From Dyella halodurans (GTDB taxonomy: Bacteria > Pseudomonadota > Gammaproteobacteria > Xanthomonadales > Rhodanobacteraceae), in assembly GCF_026283925.1 (NCBI RefSeq), contig NZ_JAPDPF010000002.1, positions 434,001 through 498,000 of the forward strand: a stretch of 64,000 bases of DNA, read 5' to 3'. The notes under the pieces were generated by a model, which was given only the letters and a program-made list of their open reading frames with translations, was not told where the DNA came from and did no database searches. This document shows, piece after piece, positions 18,932 through 28,872 of this stretch. Within the stretch, counting starts at the first letter, position 1, and each line of letters begins with the position of its first letter. A program made the position numbers and the translations under genes.

Positions 18932-21568
18932 ATGAAAGGTGATTTCAGCCGGATTCGCTTCGAGCCGAACAAGCATTACACGGACGTGCTCGATCAACAG
19001 GGCCGTGTGGCTTACGACGCGGATCACAATGAACAGCGCTTTATCGACGGCCACCGGCGCACGGCGCAGACCATCGACACGATTGGCCCTTACGGGGCGC
19101 CCATGGGCGACGCCGGCTTCGCCATCAGCATCGTGGGTGGAAACCTGCAGATCGGCGCCGGACGCTACTACGTGCTGGGCCTTCTGTGCGAGAACCCGGA
19201 CGCGATTTACTACGACCAGCAGCCGTTCCTTCTCGACGGTGGCGATACCGGCAATCCGACGTTCCTGCTGGAAGAATTGTTGCGCCAACGGGACGCTTGT
19301 CTGTGCGTTTATCTGGAAGTGTGGCAGCGCATGGTCACCGCACTGGACGACGATTGCCTGGGCGAACCGGCGCTAGGCCAGGCGGATACGACCGTGCGCA
19401 TGCAGACGGTTTGGCGCGTGGTGGCAAGCTTGCTCATACCCAAGAGCTCATCGAAAGGAACGCTGACGAATCCAGCGAGTGAAAACGCGACGGCGAGTTC
19501 GTCGCTTACGCTTCGAGAAGCGGTACTGCAGGCCAGCGCGAACATGAATGCCGTCCATCTCAAGGCGGCGACGCCCGCGGCGGCGACGGAGAACCCGGCA
19601 TTTACCGACGCTGCGCTCGGCGATGTATCCGCGACACATCAAGCCACCGGCTGCAGCTGCGCGGCGATGTACAAACAATTGCCGCTGGCGCACACCGGCA
19701 CGCTATGCGCCGGGCTCGCCGACAACGGCGGCGATTGCGGTTGCCAGCCGATCCCGGCTGCCGGCTATACCGGCCAGGAGAATCAGCTCTATCGCTTCGA
19801 GATCCAACACACCGGATCGTTGAGCACCGCCACGTTCAAGTGGTCGCGAGAGAATGCGTCCATCGTGGCCGCCGTCCTCGCCGTCACCGGAAACAAGGTG
19901 ACGGTCAGTAGCCTAGGCATGGACGCCAATCTCGGCTTCCAGGAAGGTCAGTGGGTAGAGATCGGCGATGACAACGATCTGTTCGGCGAAACGCCGAATC
20001 AACCCGGCAAGCTGTATCAGATCCAAAGCATCGATCGCCCCTCGCTGACAGTCACGATGACGACGACGGTGCAGCCGGTAGATACCGCACGTCACGCACG
20101 CATGCGTCGTTGGGATCAGAGCGACGCTAGCGCCGGTACCGCAGGGCAGCCATTGTCCGACAACTGGATCGACATCGAAAATGGTATCCGCGTGCGCTTC
20201 GGCAAAGGCCATTACTTCGCTGGCGACGCGTGGGTGGTTCCGGCGCGCAGTGCGACGGGCGACATCGATTGGCCGCCGTGCGGCAGCAATGGCGATTGTT
20301 TTCAGCCGCCGCACTACGCGATGGTGTACCGCGCACCGCTCGCATGCATTCACTCGAACAACGCGTTCAACCGCGCCGCGCTAGACATCAATGAAAGTGT
20401 CGGAAACTATGGCGGTCGCTTCAAGGTCGACGACTGCCGGCGCCTCTTTCCAAGCCTTACCGATATCGGCAACCTGGCCAATGCAAACGCGCTGCACATT
20501 ACTGGCATCAGCTGGAACAACGATCGCGCGATGACCTTCGATGCGCTGATCAAGCAAGGTCTGACGGTGACGTTCGATCAACCGCCCGATAGCCCACTCA
20601 CGCCCGCGAATTTCATCGTCACGTTCGAGATGCCGATGGTGGCGCAGGCGGAGTACGGAACGATGCAGAACGCATTCGCCTTGAATACCTTGAACCCTTC
20701 CCCGCCTGCTCCCGCGGCGTCGCCGGCACCCGCACCCGCGCCGGCGACGCCCGCGCCGGCAGCCGGCGTCGATAAAAACCTGCTCAAAGATATACAGTTT
20801 CGCCTGCTTCCTACGCCGACGACGATCCGCTCGCCGTTCATCGTCGATTCGAGCGTGGCCGCCAACGGTAACGACGTCGTGTGGAGCCTACCTATCCAGG
20901 GGGTCAGCAAAAGCCAGCTAACGGAATTGGAAGCGATCGACTTGGCGCTGGCAGCTTCCGCGCGGCAGGGGTTGCCGGCGCGCGTGCGCGTGAAACTGCC
21001 CGGCCACATGCTTTATGCGACTACCGCCGCGGGCAAGCAGTTGTATCTGGATGGACAGGTATTCGGCATCACCGCCGGATCGGCCAACATTGCATTCAAT
21101 GAGCAGTACGTCGACCTGCAATTCCCGAGCGGTAACGACATGCGGGCCAGCGATTTCGAAAGCTGGTTTTATCTTTATCCCGCGCTGGCGGTGCAAAGCG
21201 TGAGCTTTACTTACAGCCAGGTCACCGTTGCCGATGAAAATGGGAATACCGTGGTGACCAGCACCATGCCGGCAGCCGCCACCAGTCCGGTAGTGCAGCA
21301 GGCAACGATTGCCTTGAATTATTCGGCACTGCAAGCCACCACCGTGCAACTGGCGATGTCGGGCGATGCCAGCATTGCCAGCGTACCTGCGTCGGTGACA
21401 GTACCAGCCGGCGAAAGCAGCGTAACGGTGGATGTGACGCTGCAAGGTGTTCCGCCGAACGCCGGCACGGACTCGTTCACGCTTACGGCGTCGCTGCCTT
21501 CGGCACTGGGCTTCGCCACGTCGCAAACCGCTTCGTTCAGTGTCACCGGCACCCTCTTCTTCAAATAG
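18932..21568 (+). CDS. DUF6519 eCIS protein with C-terminal Ig/Calx-beta-like region
   Basis: 878 aa. The N-terminus 'MKGDFSRIRFEPNKHYTDVL' with 'VAYDADHNEQRFID' is characteristic of DUF6519 proteins that sit downstream of baseplate genes in eCIS loci. A Cys-rich patch ('CSCAAM', 'CGCQPIP') lies near residues 230-275. A Pro/Ala-rich linker (about 588-612) precedes a C-terminal beta-sandwich part that ends with a Calx-beta-like repeat ('SVPASVTVPAGESSVTVDVT'). Likely an outer baseplate or fibre-type component involved in attachment; function inferred from layout. Confidence 0.8.
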   Translation: MKGDFSRIRFEPNKHYTDVLDQQGRVAYDADHNEQRFIDGHRRTAQTIDTIGPYGAPMGDAGFAISIVGGNLQIGAGRYYVLGLLCENPDAIYYDQQPFLLDGGDTGNPTFLLEELLRQRDACLCVYLEVWQRMVTALDDDCLGEPALGQADTTVRMQTVWRVVASLLIPKSSSKGTLTNPASENATASSSLTLREAVLQASANMNAVHLKAATPAAATENPAFTDAALGDVSATHQATGCSCAAMYKQLPLAHTGTLCAGLADNGGDCGCQPIPAAGYTGQENQLYRFEIQHTGSLSTATFKWSRENASIVAAVLAVTGNKVTVSSLGMDANLGFQEGQWVEIGDDNDLFGETPNQPGKLYQIQSIDRPSLTVTMTTTVQPVDTARHARMRRWDQSDASAGTAGQPLSDNWIDIENGIRVRFGKGHYFAGDAWVVPARSATGDIDWPPCGSNGDCFQPPHYAMVYRAPLACIHSNNAFNRAALDINESVGNYGGRFKVDDCRRLFPSLTDIGNLANANALHITGISWNNDRAMTFDALIKQGLTVTFDQPPDSPLTPANFIVTFEMPMVAQAEYGTMQNAFALNTLNPSPPAPAASPAPAPAPATPAPAAGVDKNLLKDIQFRLLPTPTTIRSPFIVDSSVAANGNDVVWSLPIQGVSKSQLTELEAIDLALAASARQGLPARVRVKLPGHMLYATTAAGKQLYLDGQVFGITAGSANIAFNEQYVDLQFPSGNDMRASDFESWFYLYPALAVQSVSFTYSQVTVADENGNTVVTSTMPAAATSPVVQQATIALNYSALQATTVQLAMSGDASIASVPASVTVPAGESSVTVDVTLQGVPPNAGTDSFTLTASLPSALGFATSQTASFSVTGTLFFK

Positions 21569-21584
21569 CCATCGGGAGCTCGCC

Positions 21585-22493
21585 ATGCGTGCCGTGTGGT
21601 CGTTCTGGAGCAAGCCTTATCAAGCCCGTAAGGGACGGACCTGGCGGGAACCGCATCATCACCTGCTCGCCTGGGGTTTGTCGCTACGGCAAGCGAGAAA
21701 ACACTATCCGGACACCATGCTGGTGACCGACAAGGCTGGCAAGGCACTGCTGATCGACCAGCTGGGCCTGGATTTCAAGCACGTCAGCACCGAACTGGAC
21801 GCATTGCGTGACGTGGACATTGGCTGGTGGGCGCTCGGCAAGGTGTATGCGTACAGCTTGCAAGATCGACCGTTCATCCATCTGGATACTGACGTATTCC
21901 TCTGGAAGCCATTGCCGTCGAGCGTGGCCCAGTCGCCGGTGTTCGCGCAGTCGCCGGAGTTCCATCCCGGCGTTGGTCCAGACTGCCCGCCCGCGAAAGT
22001 CGAAGCGGCGTTCGCGAAATATGACCTGGAGTTGCCGCGGGAATGGGAATGGTCTCGCTCGCTCGGCGAATCGTCTTTCCGCGAGGAAAACTGCGGCATC
22101 CTCGGTGGACAACGCCACGACTTCCTGCGCTATTACGCACAGCTTGCCTTGCGCATGGTGCGTGACCCGATCCACGTACCCGCGTGGCGGGAGCTGCCAA
22201 ACAAGGACGGTTACAACATGATGGTCGAACAGTTCCTGCTGTCGGCCTGCCTGGATTACCACCGCATCCATCCGCAATCGCCTTATCGCGACGTAAGGGT
22301 CGGCTATCTGCTACCGAATTGGGCAGACGCGTTCGATTCGTCGAAGGTCGCGCAAGTGGGATACACCCACTTGCTCGGCGACAGCAAGGCCGACGGAGCG
22401 GTAATGCAACGGCTAGAACGACGCATGCAAAGCGAAGATCGCAATTTCTACCGACACTGTCTGTGGCTCGGTCAACGCCTGGCCGGCGCGTGA
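21585..22493 (+). CDS. Glycosyltransferase-like protein (DUF6734-type)
   Basis: 302 aa from ATG 21585, with GGAG upstream; the longer frame from 21447 overlaps the previous gene. The sequence 'MRAVWSFWSKPY' followed by 'FIHLDTDVFLWKPLP' resembles a GT-A fold with a D-x-D metal site (DTDVF, near residues 100-104), and 'FREENCGILGG' resembles the acceptor-side segment of such enzymes. There is no signal peptide or membrane segment, so it should act in the cytosol. Its place between structural and DUF4157 genes suggests modification of the particle, a cargo or a target-cell factor. The family name is from memory and moderately sure. Confidence 0.6.
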   Translation: MRAVWSFWSKPYQARKGRTWREPHHHLLAWGLSLRQARKHYPDTMLVTDKAGKALLIDQLGLDFKHVSTELDALRDVDIGWWALGKVYAYSLQDRPFIHLDTDVFLWKPLPSSVAQSPVFAQSPEFHPGVGPDCPPAKVEAAFAKYDLELPREWEWSRSLGESSFREENCGILGGQRHDFLRYYAQLALRMVRDPIHVPAWRELPNKDGYNMMVEQFLLSACLDYHRIHPQSPYRDVRVGYLLPNWADAFDSSKVAQVGYTHLLGDSKADGAVMQRLERRMQSEDRNFYRHCLWLGQRLAGA

Positions 22494-22494
22494 C

Positions 22495-23931
22495 ATGGAC
22501 AAACGCCCAGCCAAGCCGATCGGTGATGTGGTTCGTCCTGCTAGCGCGCGCAAGCAAGGCGGCAATGCCGCGTCATCGTCGGCGCAACGGACAAAGGGGC
22601 CGCAAGCCACCAGCAACGCGACGCCGAAAGCACCGACGCACATTCCCGCTTTGGCGCCAAACGAACACGCTGCAGGTCGCCCCTTGAGCCCCGAACTGCA
22701 GTCTCACTTCGCCACGCGCATGCAAGCCGATCTGAGCAACGTGCGCATCCATACCGACGAAGCGGCCGCACGATCGGCGGCCGACATGCACGCGAAAGCC
22801 TATACCATCGGCAAGGACATCGTCTTCGGTGCGCAACGCTATCAACCTGAAACGCGCGGCGGCGAGCGCTTATTGGCCCACGAATTGGCGCACACGGCGC
22901 AAACCAGCGACACCGCCGCATCAACCGTCAGCAAGCCGACAGACGAGAGCGAACGCGACGCCGACCGCGTGGCCGACGCCGTAACCCGAGGAGATCACGC
23001 GACGCCGCGCGCCAAAGCCAATGCGGCCATTCAACGCGAGCCGCTGAACGACAAGGATGCTTCCAAGCACGAACCCCTGCTCGATCGCATGTTGGACAAG
23101 GCTTCACCTTTGCTCGCCGCGTCGACAGGCTCGACCACCTTGAACAACTTTGATACCGGCAAGTCCGATCTCAAGCCCAAGCATCTCGCCGAGCTTCGAA
23201 AAACCGCGCAGACGATCACGGTACTGCTGCGCCAGTACCCGAACTCCACCGTCACCATCATCGGCCATACCGATACCGTAGGAACGGAAGCACGCAATCT
23301 CGCGCTCGGTCAGGCCCGCGCTACCGCAGCAGCGGATGCACTGGAAAAATTCGGCGTGCCCGCCGCCATCGTCACCACTACCAGCGCCGGCGAAGGTCCG
23401 CCACAGGCCGTGAAGACCAAGGACGAAGTGCCGAATGTGCAAAACCGTCGCGTCGAAGTGCGCTTCGACCCGAAAGCGTCACCCATCCCCAGCATCGTGC
23501 CCAAGCTGGAGCCCAAGAAGCAGGACGAGCCAAGCATCTTTGCACAACCGCCCCCGCCGCCGATCATCGACCTGCGTATTCACCCCCATGACGACGACAT
23601 GCATCCCGTGGGGCCCTACCGCCACGACGATGCACCACCCAATTTGTGGAAGCCGATTCCGCCGGCCCCGAAAGGTACCGGACCGAAATCCGCTCTGGAT
23701 ATCATCGGCGAAAGGATCATCGATCCGGTCGTCGATGGCGTTGCGCATGGCTTGTCCAAGGACATGCGCGACAAGATCAAACAAGCAGCACGCGACGCGG
23801 TGAAATCAGGCGTCGCAAAGGGCGCAAGGGCGGCTGCCGAAGCCGCCGGCTTAAGGGACACGAAGGGACTGGATGCCGTCGAGAAGGCGACGGAAGCGGC
23901 TATCCAAGAAAAGGGACGCACGCCGCCATGA
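22495..23931 (+). CDS. DUF4157 protein with C-terminal OmpA-like domain
   Basis: 478 aa. The DUF4157 (eCIS core) domain covers residues ~60-145: 'LSPELQSHFATRMQADLSNV' and 'RIHTDEAAARSAAD', ending in the zincin-like 'HELAH' (129-133). An OmpA/MotB-like domain follows at ~219-327: 'FDTGKSDLKP', 'VTIIGHTDTVGTEARN', 'NRRVEVRF'. The C-terminus is Pro-rich then Ala/Lys helical. DUF4157 is the domain most often attached to eCIS cargo. OmpA-like domains bind peptidoglycan, but no signal peptide is present. It begins one base after the previous stop. Confidence 0.85.
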   Translation: MDKRPAKPIGDVVRPASARKQGGNAASSSAQRTKGPQATSNATPKAPTHIPALAPNEHAAGRPLSPELQSHFATRMQADLSNVRIHTDEAAARSAADMHAKAYTIGKDIVFGAQRYQPETRGGERLLAHELAHTAQTSDTAASTVSKPTDESERDADRVADAVTRGDHATPRAKANAAIQREPLNDKDASKHEPLLDRMLDKASPLLAASTGSTTLNNFDTGKSDLKPKHLAELRKTAQTITVLLRQYPNSTVTIIGHTDTVGTEARNLALGQARATAAADALEKFGVPAAIVTTTSAGEGPPQAVKTKDEVPNVQNRRVEVRFDPKASPIPSIVPKLEPKKQDEPSIFAQPPPPPIIDLRIHPHDDDMHPVGPYRHDDAPPNLWKPIPPAPKGTGPKSALDIIGERIIDPVVDGVAHGLSKDMRDKIKQAARDAVKSGVAKGARAAAEAAGLRDTKGLDAVEKATEAAIQEKGRTPP

Positions 23932-23945
23932 TCAATCCGATCTAG
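23928..23945 (+). other. Five-codon mini-ORF overlapping DUF4157 stop
   Basis: ATG 23928 overlaps the preceding TGA exactly as at other junctions of this operon, but reads M-I-N-P-I then TAG at 23943. The large cargo gene opens eight bases later in another frame. It may be a reinitiation leader, or a frameshift scar that shortened the cargo N-terminus. Confidence 0.4.
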
Positions 23946-23952
23946 CCAAGAA

Positions 23953-26900
23953 ATGGGCGCCCAGGCCGTCAGCGCCGCCAAGAGTATCGCCGTTGGTGCA
24001 CGTGAGGCGGCAAAGGTGACGCGCGCGAAAGCGCCTGCAGATCGACCCGCGCAACAAGAGCTCGATGCCAGCCGGACCTTTTCCCTGCCCGCTACGTTCG
24101 GGTCGATTCCGGCGCAGGCGCCGGACGAAGGCACGAACCTTCCCTTGCGACTTCAGCGAAAATGCGCGAAGTGCGCTGAGGAAGACGATGACGAACTGAG
24201 CATCCACCGCAAACCATCACTCTCGATATTCTCGGCTCCCGAAGTGGCGCTGCAACGCAAGTGCGACGCGTGCGAAAACGACGACGACAGCGAACATCCC
24301 TCCGTGCAACGTAAACCCGTTGCACTTGGTGACCTCTCTTCGACGAGCGTTTTGCTGCGAAGAAAATGCAACCAGTGTAGTAACGAGGAGCACGACGAAC
24401 TGCCACGGCTGCACCGCAAGCCCGTGCGCCAGGAAACGGATGGCCACGCACGGCAAGCCCCGCTTTCGCGTCCCGAGCACCTCGTTCGCGAAGCCATGCG
24501 TCGCAGCGTGGGGCAAGGCCTCACGCCTACCGTACGCCTCCAGATGGAACATGCCTATGGCGTCGACCTCGGCAACGTGAGGATTCATACTGATACCTCG
24601 GCGAACGAAGCAACACAGGCTGTCGCGGCTCAAGCCTACACGCTTGGGCAAGCCATATATTTCGGTCCTGGTCGTTATCAACCGCACACCACGGCGGGGC
24701 GCGAATTGCTCGCGCACGAACTCGCGCACGTGATCCAGAATCGTCGAGGAAAGGCCTCGAGCTCTTCGCGAGATCACTCCATGCAGGTCAGCGCGCCGAA
24801 CGATGCCTGCGAACTGGAAGCGGACGCCGCCGCTCGCGCAGTGATTGCCGGGGGCATCTTCAACGTACGTGGCAGCGGTGGCGACGCGCTGCACCGGAAA
24901 GATCTGCTTGGCACGGCCATCGAGTGGGGAAAGACCAAGGTCGACCAAGCCGAATCCGCCGTGGGCACCGGCGTCAAGGAAGTTGCCGAATTTACCGGCG
25001 AGCAATTGATTGCACTTGTGCGCAGGGTTGCACCGGGTCTTGCCGACATCATCAGCGAAGGCCCCGTCGATTACGCCAAGCGCAAAGTGTCCGAGGCGCT
25101 GGACGCTCATATGCCGGATGCCCTCGGCGGCTTCAGCCTCAGCGAGCTGGGTCAAAACATCGGCTCGTGGCTTGGCGAGGCCAAGGACTTCGTCAAGGGC
25201 CTGGCCCAGGGCGAAGAAGAAGCTTGCCAGAAATTCACCGGTTTCATGAAGAAGCTCTCCGATTTCGTCGGCAAGTTAATCGACAACCCCGTCGTGAATG
25301 CGGTGACCAGTGTGTTCGACAAGGTCACCGACTTCGTCACCAAGGCGCTCAAGGTTGTCGGCGAACCGCTATTCGACGGTTTGAAGGAATACGTGTCGGG
25401 CGCGTGGTCCGCGCTCAAGAAAGTGGCCAGCACGGTCTCTGGTTGGTTCACCGCGGCAAAAAATGCATTAGGCGATCTGTGGACGAAGTTGATGTCCCTG
25501 CTCGGTTTCGACGGCAGCAGCGAAGACGGCGTATGGAGCTGGATGAAAGGCGAAGCCGCCAAGGTTTGGGATGGCATCAAGGCCGCTGTGCAACCCATCA
25601 TCGAGCCGCTCAAGAAGGTCGCTTCGGTGATTGCGTTGCTGACCCCAATGGGCCAGATCCACGCGATCATCAAGTACGGCCCAAAGGTCGTCGAAGTGGT
25701 GAAATGGATCTGGCAGAACGGGCTGGATCCGGAAAAAATACGCAACGCGCCCGCAGACATACGCGGCATGCTGGAGACGGTCGGCGGCGATGTCGACGGC
25801 TTCAAAGGCAAATTGCAGGAAGGCACGGATTGGCTATCCGACAAAATGTCTTCCTTGGCGGATGCCGTGCTGGATGTCGCGTCCAAGGTGAGCGGACTCC
25901 CGCTAGTGAGCTTCGCGCACCAGATGTTTGACGATGCGCGAGATGCCCTCAATACACTTGTCAAGGACATCAAGGACGGCGCGGACAAGGCCGTGGCCGC
26001 CATCGAGGACGTCGGCAAGAAGATTGCCGATTTCGTGGCACCGTACAAAGAGGTGATTTCCAGCGTGATCCTGGCGATTGCGTCGCCGCCGATGATTCCG
26101 GTCATCCTGGCCGGTTGGGCCTGGCGCAAACTGCCCGATTGCATCAAGTCGCCCATCCTCGATTTCGTCCTCGATATCGCCATCAAAGCGATCGGAAAGA
26201 TTCCAGCCGTGCCGACGTTTGGCCTACTGTGGCCATTGCTGAAGCCGGGGGTGCTCACCTTCCTCGAAACATTGCGCGCCGCCGACAAGACGGTGAAGGA
26301 AGACGTTTCAAACAAGATCGCCAAGATCATCAGCGGTGCAAGCCCCGAATTCCTCATCGCGTTCGTCAAAGGATTCTTGCAGGGCGTGTGGGAAGGCATC
26401 AGCGATCCGATCAGCGCGATCTGGACGGTCATGGATGGTCTCGACAAAGCGACGCAATATCTGCTCAGCCTTGCTGGCCTCGACGACAAAACGGGTGAAG
26501 GCGCGGCGGATGCCAGCGCGCAACCCACAGCTTCGAGCGCCGGCGCGCCCCCTGCCGAGCATCATGCAGCGACATCGTCGCCCGCACCTGCAAAAGCGTC
26601 GACAGCGGGATCCGCCGTCGGACCAGCCGCCCCCGCAACGGCGCCTGCGGCGGCTACCGCCGCGCCGTCGCCCAATCATCACACCGTAACGGCAACACCG
26701 GCAACGGCTCATACCGTGACAGCCAGTGCGGCACCTACTGCGGCTACATCCACCGCAGTCGCGGCCACGTCGTCCGGGAGCGATGCCGAGCGCGACGCGG
26801 CGACGCAGTCGCTGGAGCCCGGCGATATGACGGCACTCAAGAGCGCCGCGGGCGATGCCGCAAAAGCCATCGGGCCCGATGTCGACACCGTCAAGGCGAA

Positions 26901-28872
26901 TTTCTGGGATGCCGTGCAGGAGTACTTCAACGGCAGCAGCATCACGTTCGATGAAATGGTGCAGCGCCTGTCCGAAACCTGGGAAGCAGCCAAGTCCAAG
27001 ATTTCCGAAGGCGGCGCCTGGCTTGCGAATCAGTTGATGACATTCTTCAAAGACGGCGGCGCCGAAGCGGAGGTTGGCGACAAAGTCGGCTGGCTCAGCG
27101 GCACTTTGGTATTCCAGATCGTGCTGGATGCGATTACCGCCGGCACCTGGACCGAAGCCGATTCCATCCTGGTCGGCATTGCCAAGTTCATCAACTGGCC
27201 AATGGAAGCGCTTGGCGAAGCATTCAAGCTACTCAAGTCGCTCGGCAAATACCTGCTCGATGGGCTCAAGAGCCTGGGCTCCGCAATCAAGGAAACGGCT
27301 GCAGGCGCCTTCAAGACCGTATCGAAAGCCATCGGCAGCATCGGTGAGAAATTGCTTGCCTTCGGTGAGCAAATGTTCGGCAAATTCGGTAGCAAGGCAG
27401 CGAAAGCCGAAACCAAAGCGGCTGGCTTGCTGGGTAAGGAAGGCCTTGGACTGGGCGAGCGGGAAGCAACCAAGCTGGCCGAAAAAGACACAGCCAAGGC
27501 GCTGGAAGAGAAAGCCGTGGCCGGCGAATCAAAGGTGACCGGCGAAGCATCTGCCGTAGAAGCAAAGACACCCTCGGAAACCGGTCACATCGAGAGCGAC
27601 AAGCTTTCGCCCAGCCAATTGCACAACGAAACTCAGATGCTTTCCGAGCACCCGGAGATGATGGAAGGTGCCCCGCCACATCGACGTGCCCAGGTGGGTG
27701 AACACGAATGGACCGAAAATACGCTCCCCAATGGTGAATGCGAATTCTGCCGTCACTCCGCAGCACGCGTCTGCATTCAGACCCCGGAACTGCGCGCGCA
27801 AGAACTGGGCAAGGCTGACAAACGCCTGGAAGACGCCCAGAAGCTTGCGCAGGAACAGACCGAAAAGGCGAAGGCGTTGCGCGCGGAAGCAGAAGCGCAC
27901 CCCAACCTGAGCGATGCGGAGAAGAAAAGTCTCGAAGATCAGGCCTCTGCCGCGCGGCAGCGCGCCGCAGCCGCGCAGGATGACGCCAGCAAAGCGAGCA
28001 GCGACCTAAAGAAAGCGAGCAAGAAGGGACGCGCTGATCAAATTGACGACGCACAGCGCCGGCTGGACAAGGCTAACAGCGAACTTAAGGCGGCCCAGAA
28101 TGAAGAAGGTAAAGCCGCGGACGCGCTCAGTGCGAGAGAAAGGAAAGTTCAGGAGGCCGCCGGTGCAGAATCACGTGTTACCGGCACGCAGGAAAGAGTG
28201 AAAACCCTGGAAAAGAACGCCGAACGGCAACGCGAACTCAATCAAACGATCGCGGACATGGAGAAGAAGCGGGCCGACATCTTGGCTAAGAACAAACATA
28301 TGCCGCCACCGACGGGTACCAAGGAGGGACGTGAATTTGCCGAGGCCGAAAGCAAACTGGCTAAAGCCAAGCAGGATCTCCAAGCCGTAGCCGAAGCAGG
28401 TACGGGGCTTACCGCCGAGAGGCGCGAATTGCTGCGCGCCAAGACGCCGTTCAAGGGCGAAGGAAGCGCCGAGCGAAAACGGGAGTGGCTGAAGAAGTTG
28501 CAGGATGAAGGGCACGCCAAAGGCAATTTGTACAAGGACTATGCAACGGGCGAGTACAAGTCGCTGGACAAGCTGTCTCCGGACCACCTCAATCCCGTGG
28601 AAGAGATCTTCAATTACGAAGGATTCGGCGAACTGGGTATTCAGGATCAACTGGAAATTCTCGATCTTCCACAAAATCTCAAGCCATTGGACCGTAGCCT
28701 CAATATGTCCAAGCAAGACGAAGTTCTCGAGAACTGGATAGGCAGCAAAAAACCCAAGGCTCCGAAGATGGGGCAAACCGAATTCGACAAACTCAAGGCC
28801 GAGCGCGACAATGCCAGACAGGCAATCCAGGATGAAATTCAAAAGCGTTTGCAAAGGATGAGGGGCCAGTGA
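23953..28872 (+). CDS. Large DUF4157 eCIS cargo with C-terminal HNH-like nuclease domain
   Basis: 1639 aa. Residues ~67-75, 100-108 and 134-142 repeat 'L[QR]RKCxxC' followed by an acidic run and a basic '[QH]RKP'. DUF4157 follows at ~190-265 with HELAH at 255-259. Then come amphipathic helices (~315-850), a Pro/Ala/Thr linker (~856-946), more helices (~950-1180), a 'CEFC' motif near 1263 and a long charged coiled coil (~1280-1500). The last ~130 residues hold 'LSPDHLNPVEEI', then 'NLKPLDRSLNMSK': Asp1544-His1545, Asn1575 and Asn1584 fit an HNH nuclease core. I infer a DNase or RNase delivered by the particle. The ATG 23953 has only a weak AAGAA site; an ATGA at 23928 starts a 5-codon ORF instead. 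Confidence 0.8.
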   Translation: MGAQAVSAAKSIAVGAREAAKVTRAKAPADRPAQQELDASRTFSLPATFGSIPAQAPDEGTNLPLRLQRKCAKCAEEDDDELSIHRKPSLSIFSAPEVALQRKCDACENDDDSEHPSVQRKPVALGDLSSTSVLLRRKCNQCSNEEHDELPRLHRKPVRQETDGHARQAPLSRPEHLVREAMRRSVGQGLTPTVRLQMEHAYGVDLGNVRIHTDTSANEATQAVAAQAYTLGQAIYFGPGRYQPHTTAGRELLAHELAHVIQNRRGKASSSSRDHSMQVSAPNDACELEADAAARAVIAGGIFNVRGSGGDALHRKDLLGTAIEWGKTKVDQAESAVGTGVKEVAEFTGEQLIALVRRVAPGLADIISEGPVDYAKRKVSEALDAHMPDALGGFSLSELGQNIGSWLGEAKDFVKGLAQGEEEACQKFTGFMKKLSDFVGKLIDNPVVNAVTSVFDKVTDFVTKALKVVGEPLFDGLKEYVSGAWSALKKVASTVSGWFTAAKNALGDLWTKLMSLLGFDGSSEDGVWSWMKGEAAKVWDGIKAAVQPIIEPLKKVASVIALLTPMGQIHAIIKYGPKVVEVVKWIWQNGLDPEKIRNAPADIRGMLETVGGDVDGFKGKLQEGTDWLSDKMSSLADAVLDVASKVSGLPLVSFAHQMFDDARDALNTLVKDIKDGADKAVAAIEDVGKKIADFVAPYKEVISSVILAIASPPMIPVILAGWAWRKLPDCIKSPILDFVLDIAIKAIGKIPAVPTFGLLWPLLKPGVLTFLETLRAADKTVKEDVSNKIAKIISGASPEFLIAFVKGFLQGVWEGISDPISAIWTVMDGLDKATQYLLSLAGLDDKTGEGAADASAQPTASSAGAPPAEHHAATSSPAPAKASTAGSAVGPAAPATAPAAATAAPSPNHHTVTATPATAHTVTASAAPTAATSTAVAATSSGSDAERDAATQSLEPGDMTALKSAAGDAAKAIGPDVDTVKANFWDAVQEYFNGSSITFDEMVQRLSETWEAAKSKISEGGAWLANQLMTFFKDGGAEAEVGDKVGWLSGTLVFQIVLDAITAGTWTEADSILVGIAKFINWPMEALGEAFKLLKSLGKYLLDGLKSLGSAIKETAAGAFKTVSKAIGSIGEKLLAFGEQMFGKFGSKAAKAETKAAGLLGKEGLGLGEREATKLAEKDTAKALEEKAVAGESKVTGEASAVEAKTPSETGHIESDKLSPSQLHNETQMLSEHPEMMEGAPPHRRAQVGEHEWTENTLPNGECEFCRHSAARVCIQTPELRAQELGKADKRLEDAQKLAQEQTEKAKALRAEAEAHPNLSDAEKKSLEDQASAARQRAAAAQDDASKASSDLKKASKKGRADQIDDAQRRLDKANSELKAAQNEEGKAADALSARERKVQEAAGAESRVTGTQERVKTLEKNAERQRELNQTIADMEKKRADILAKNKHMPPPTGTKEGREFAEAESKLAKAKQDLQAVAEAGTGLTAERRELLRAKTPFKGEGSAERKREWLKKLQDEGHAKGNLYKDYATGEYKSLDKLSPDHLNPVEEIFNYEGFGELGIQDQLEILDLPQNLKPLDRSLNMSKQDEVLENWIGSKKPKAPKMGQTEFDKLKAERDNARQAIQDEIQKRLQRMRGQ

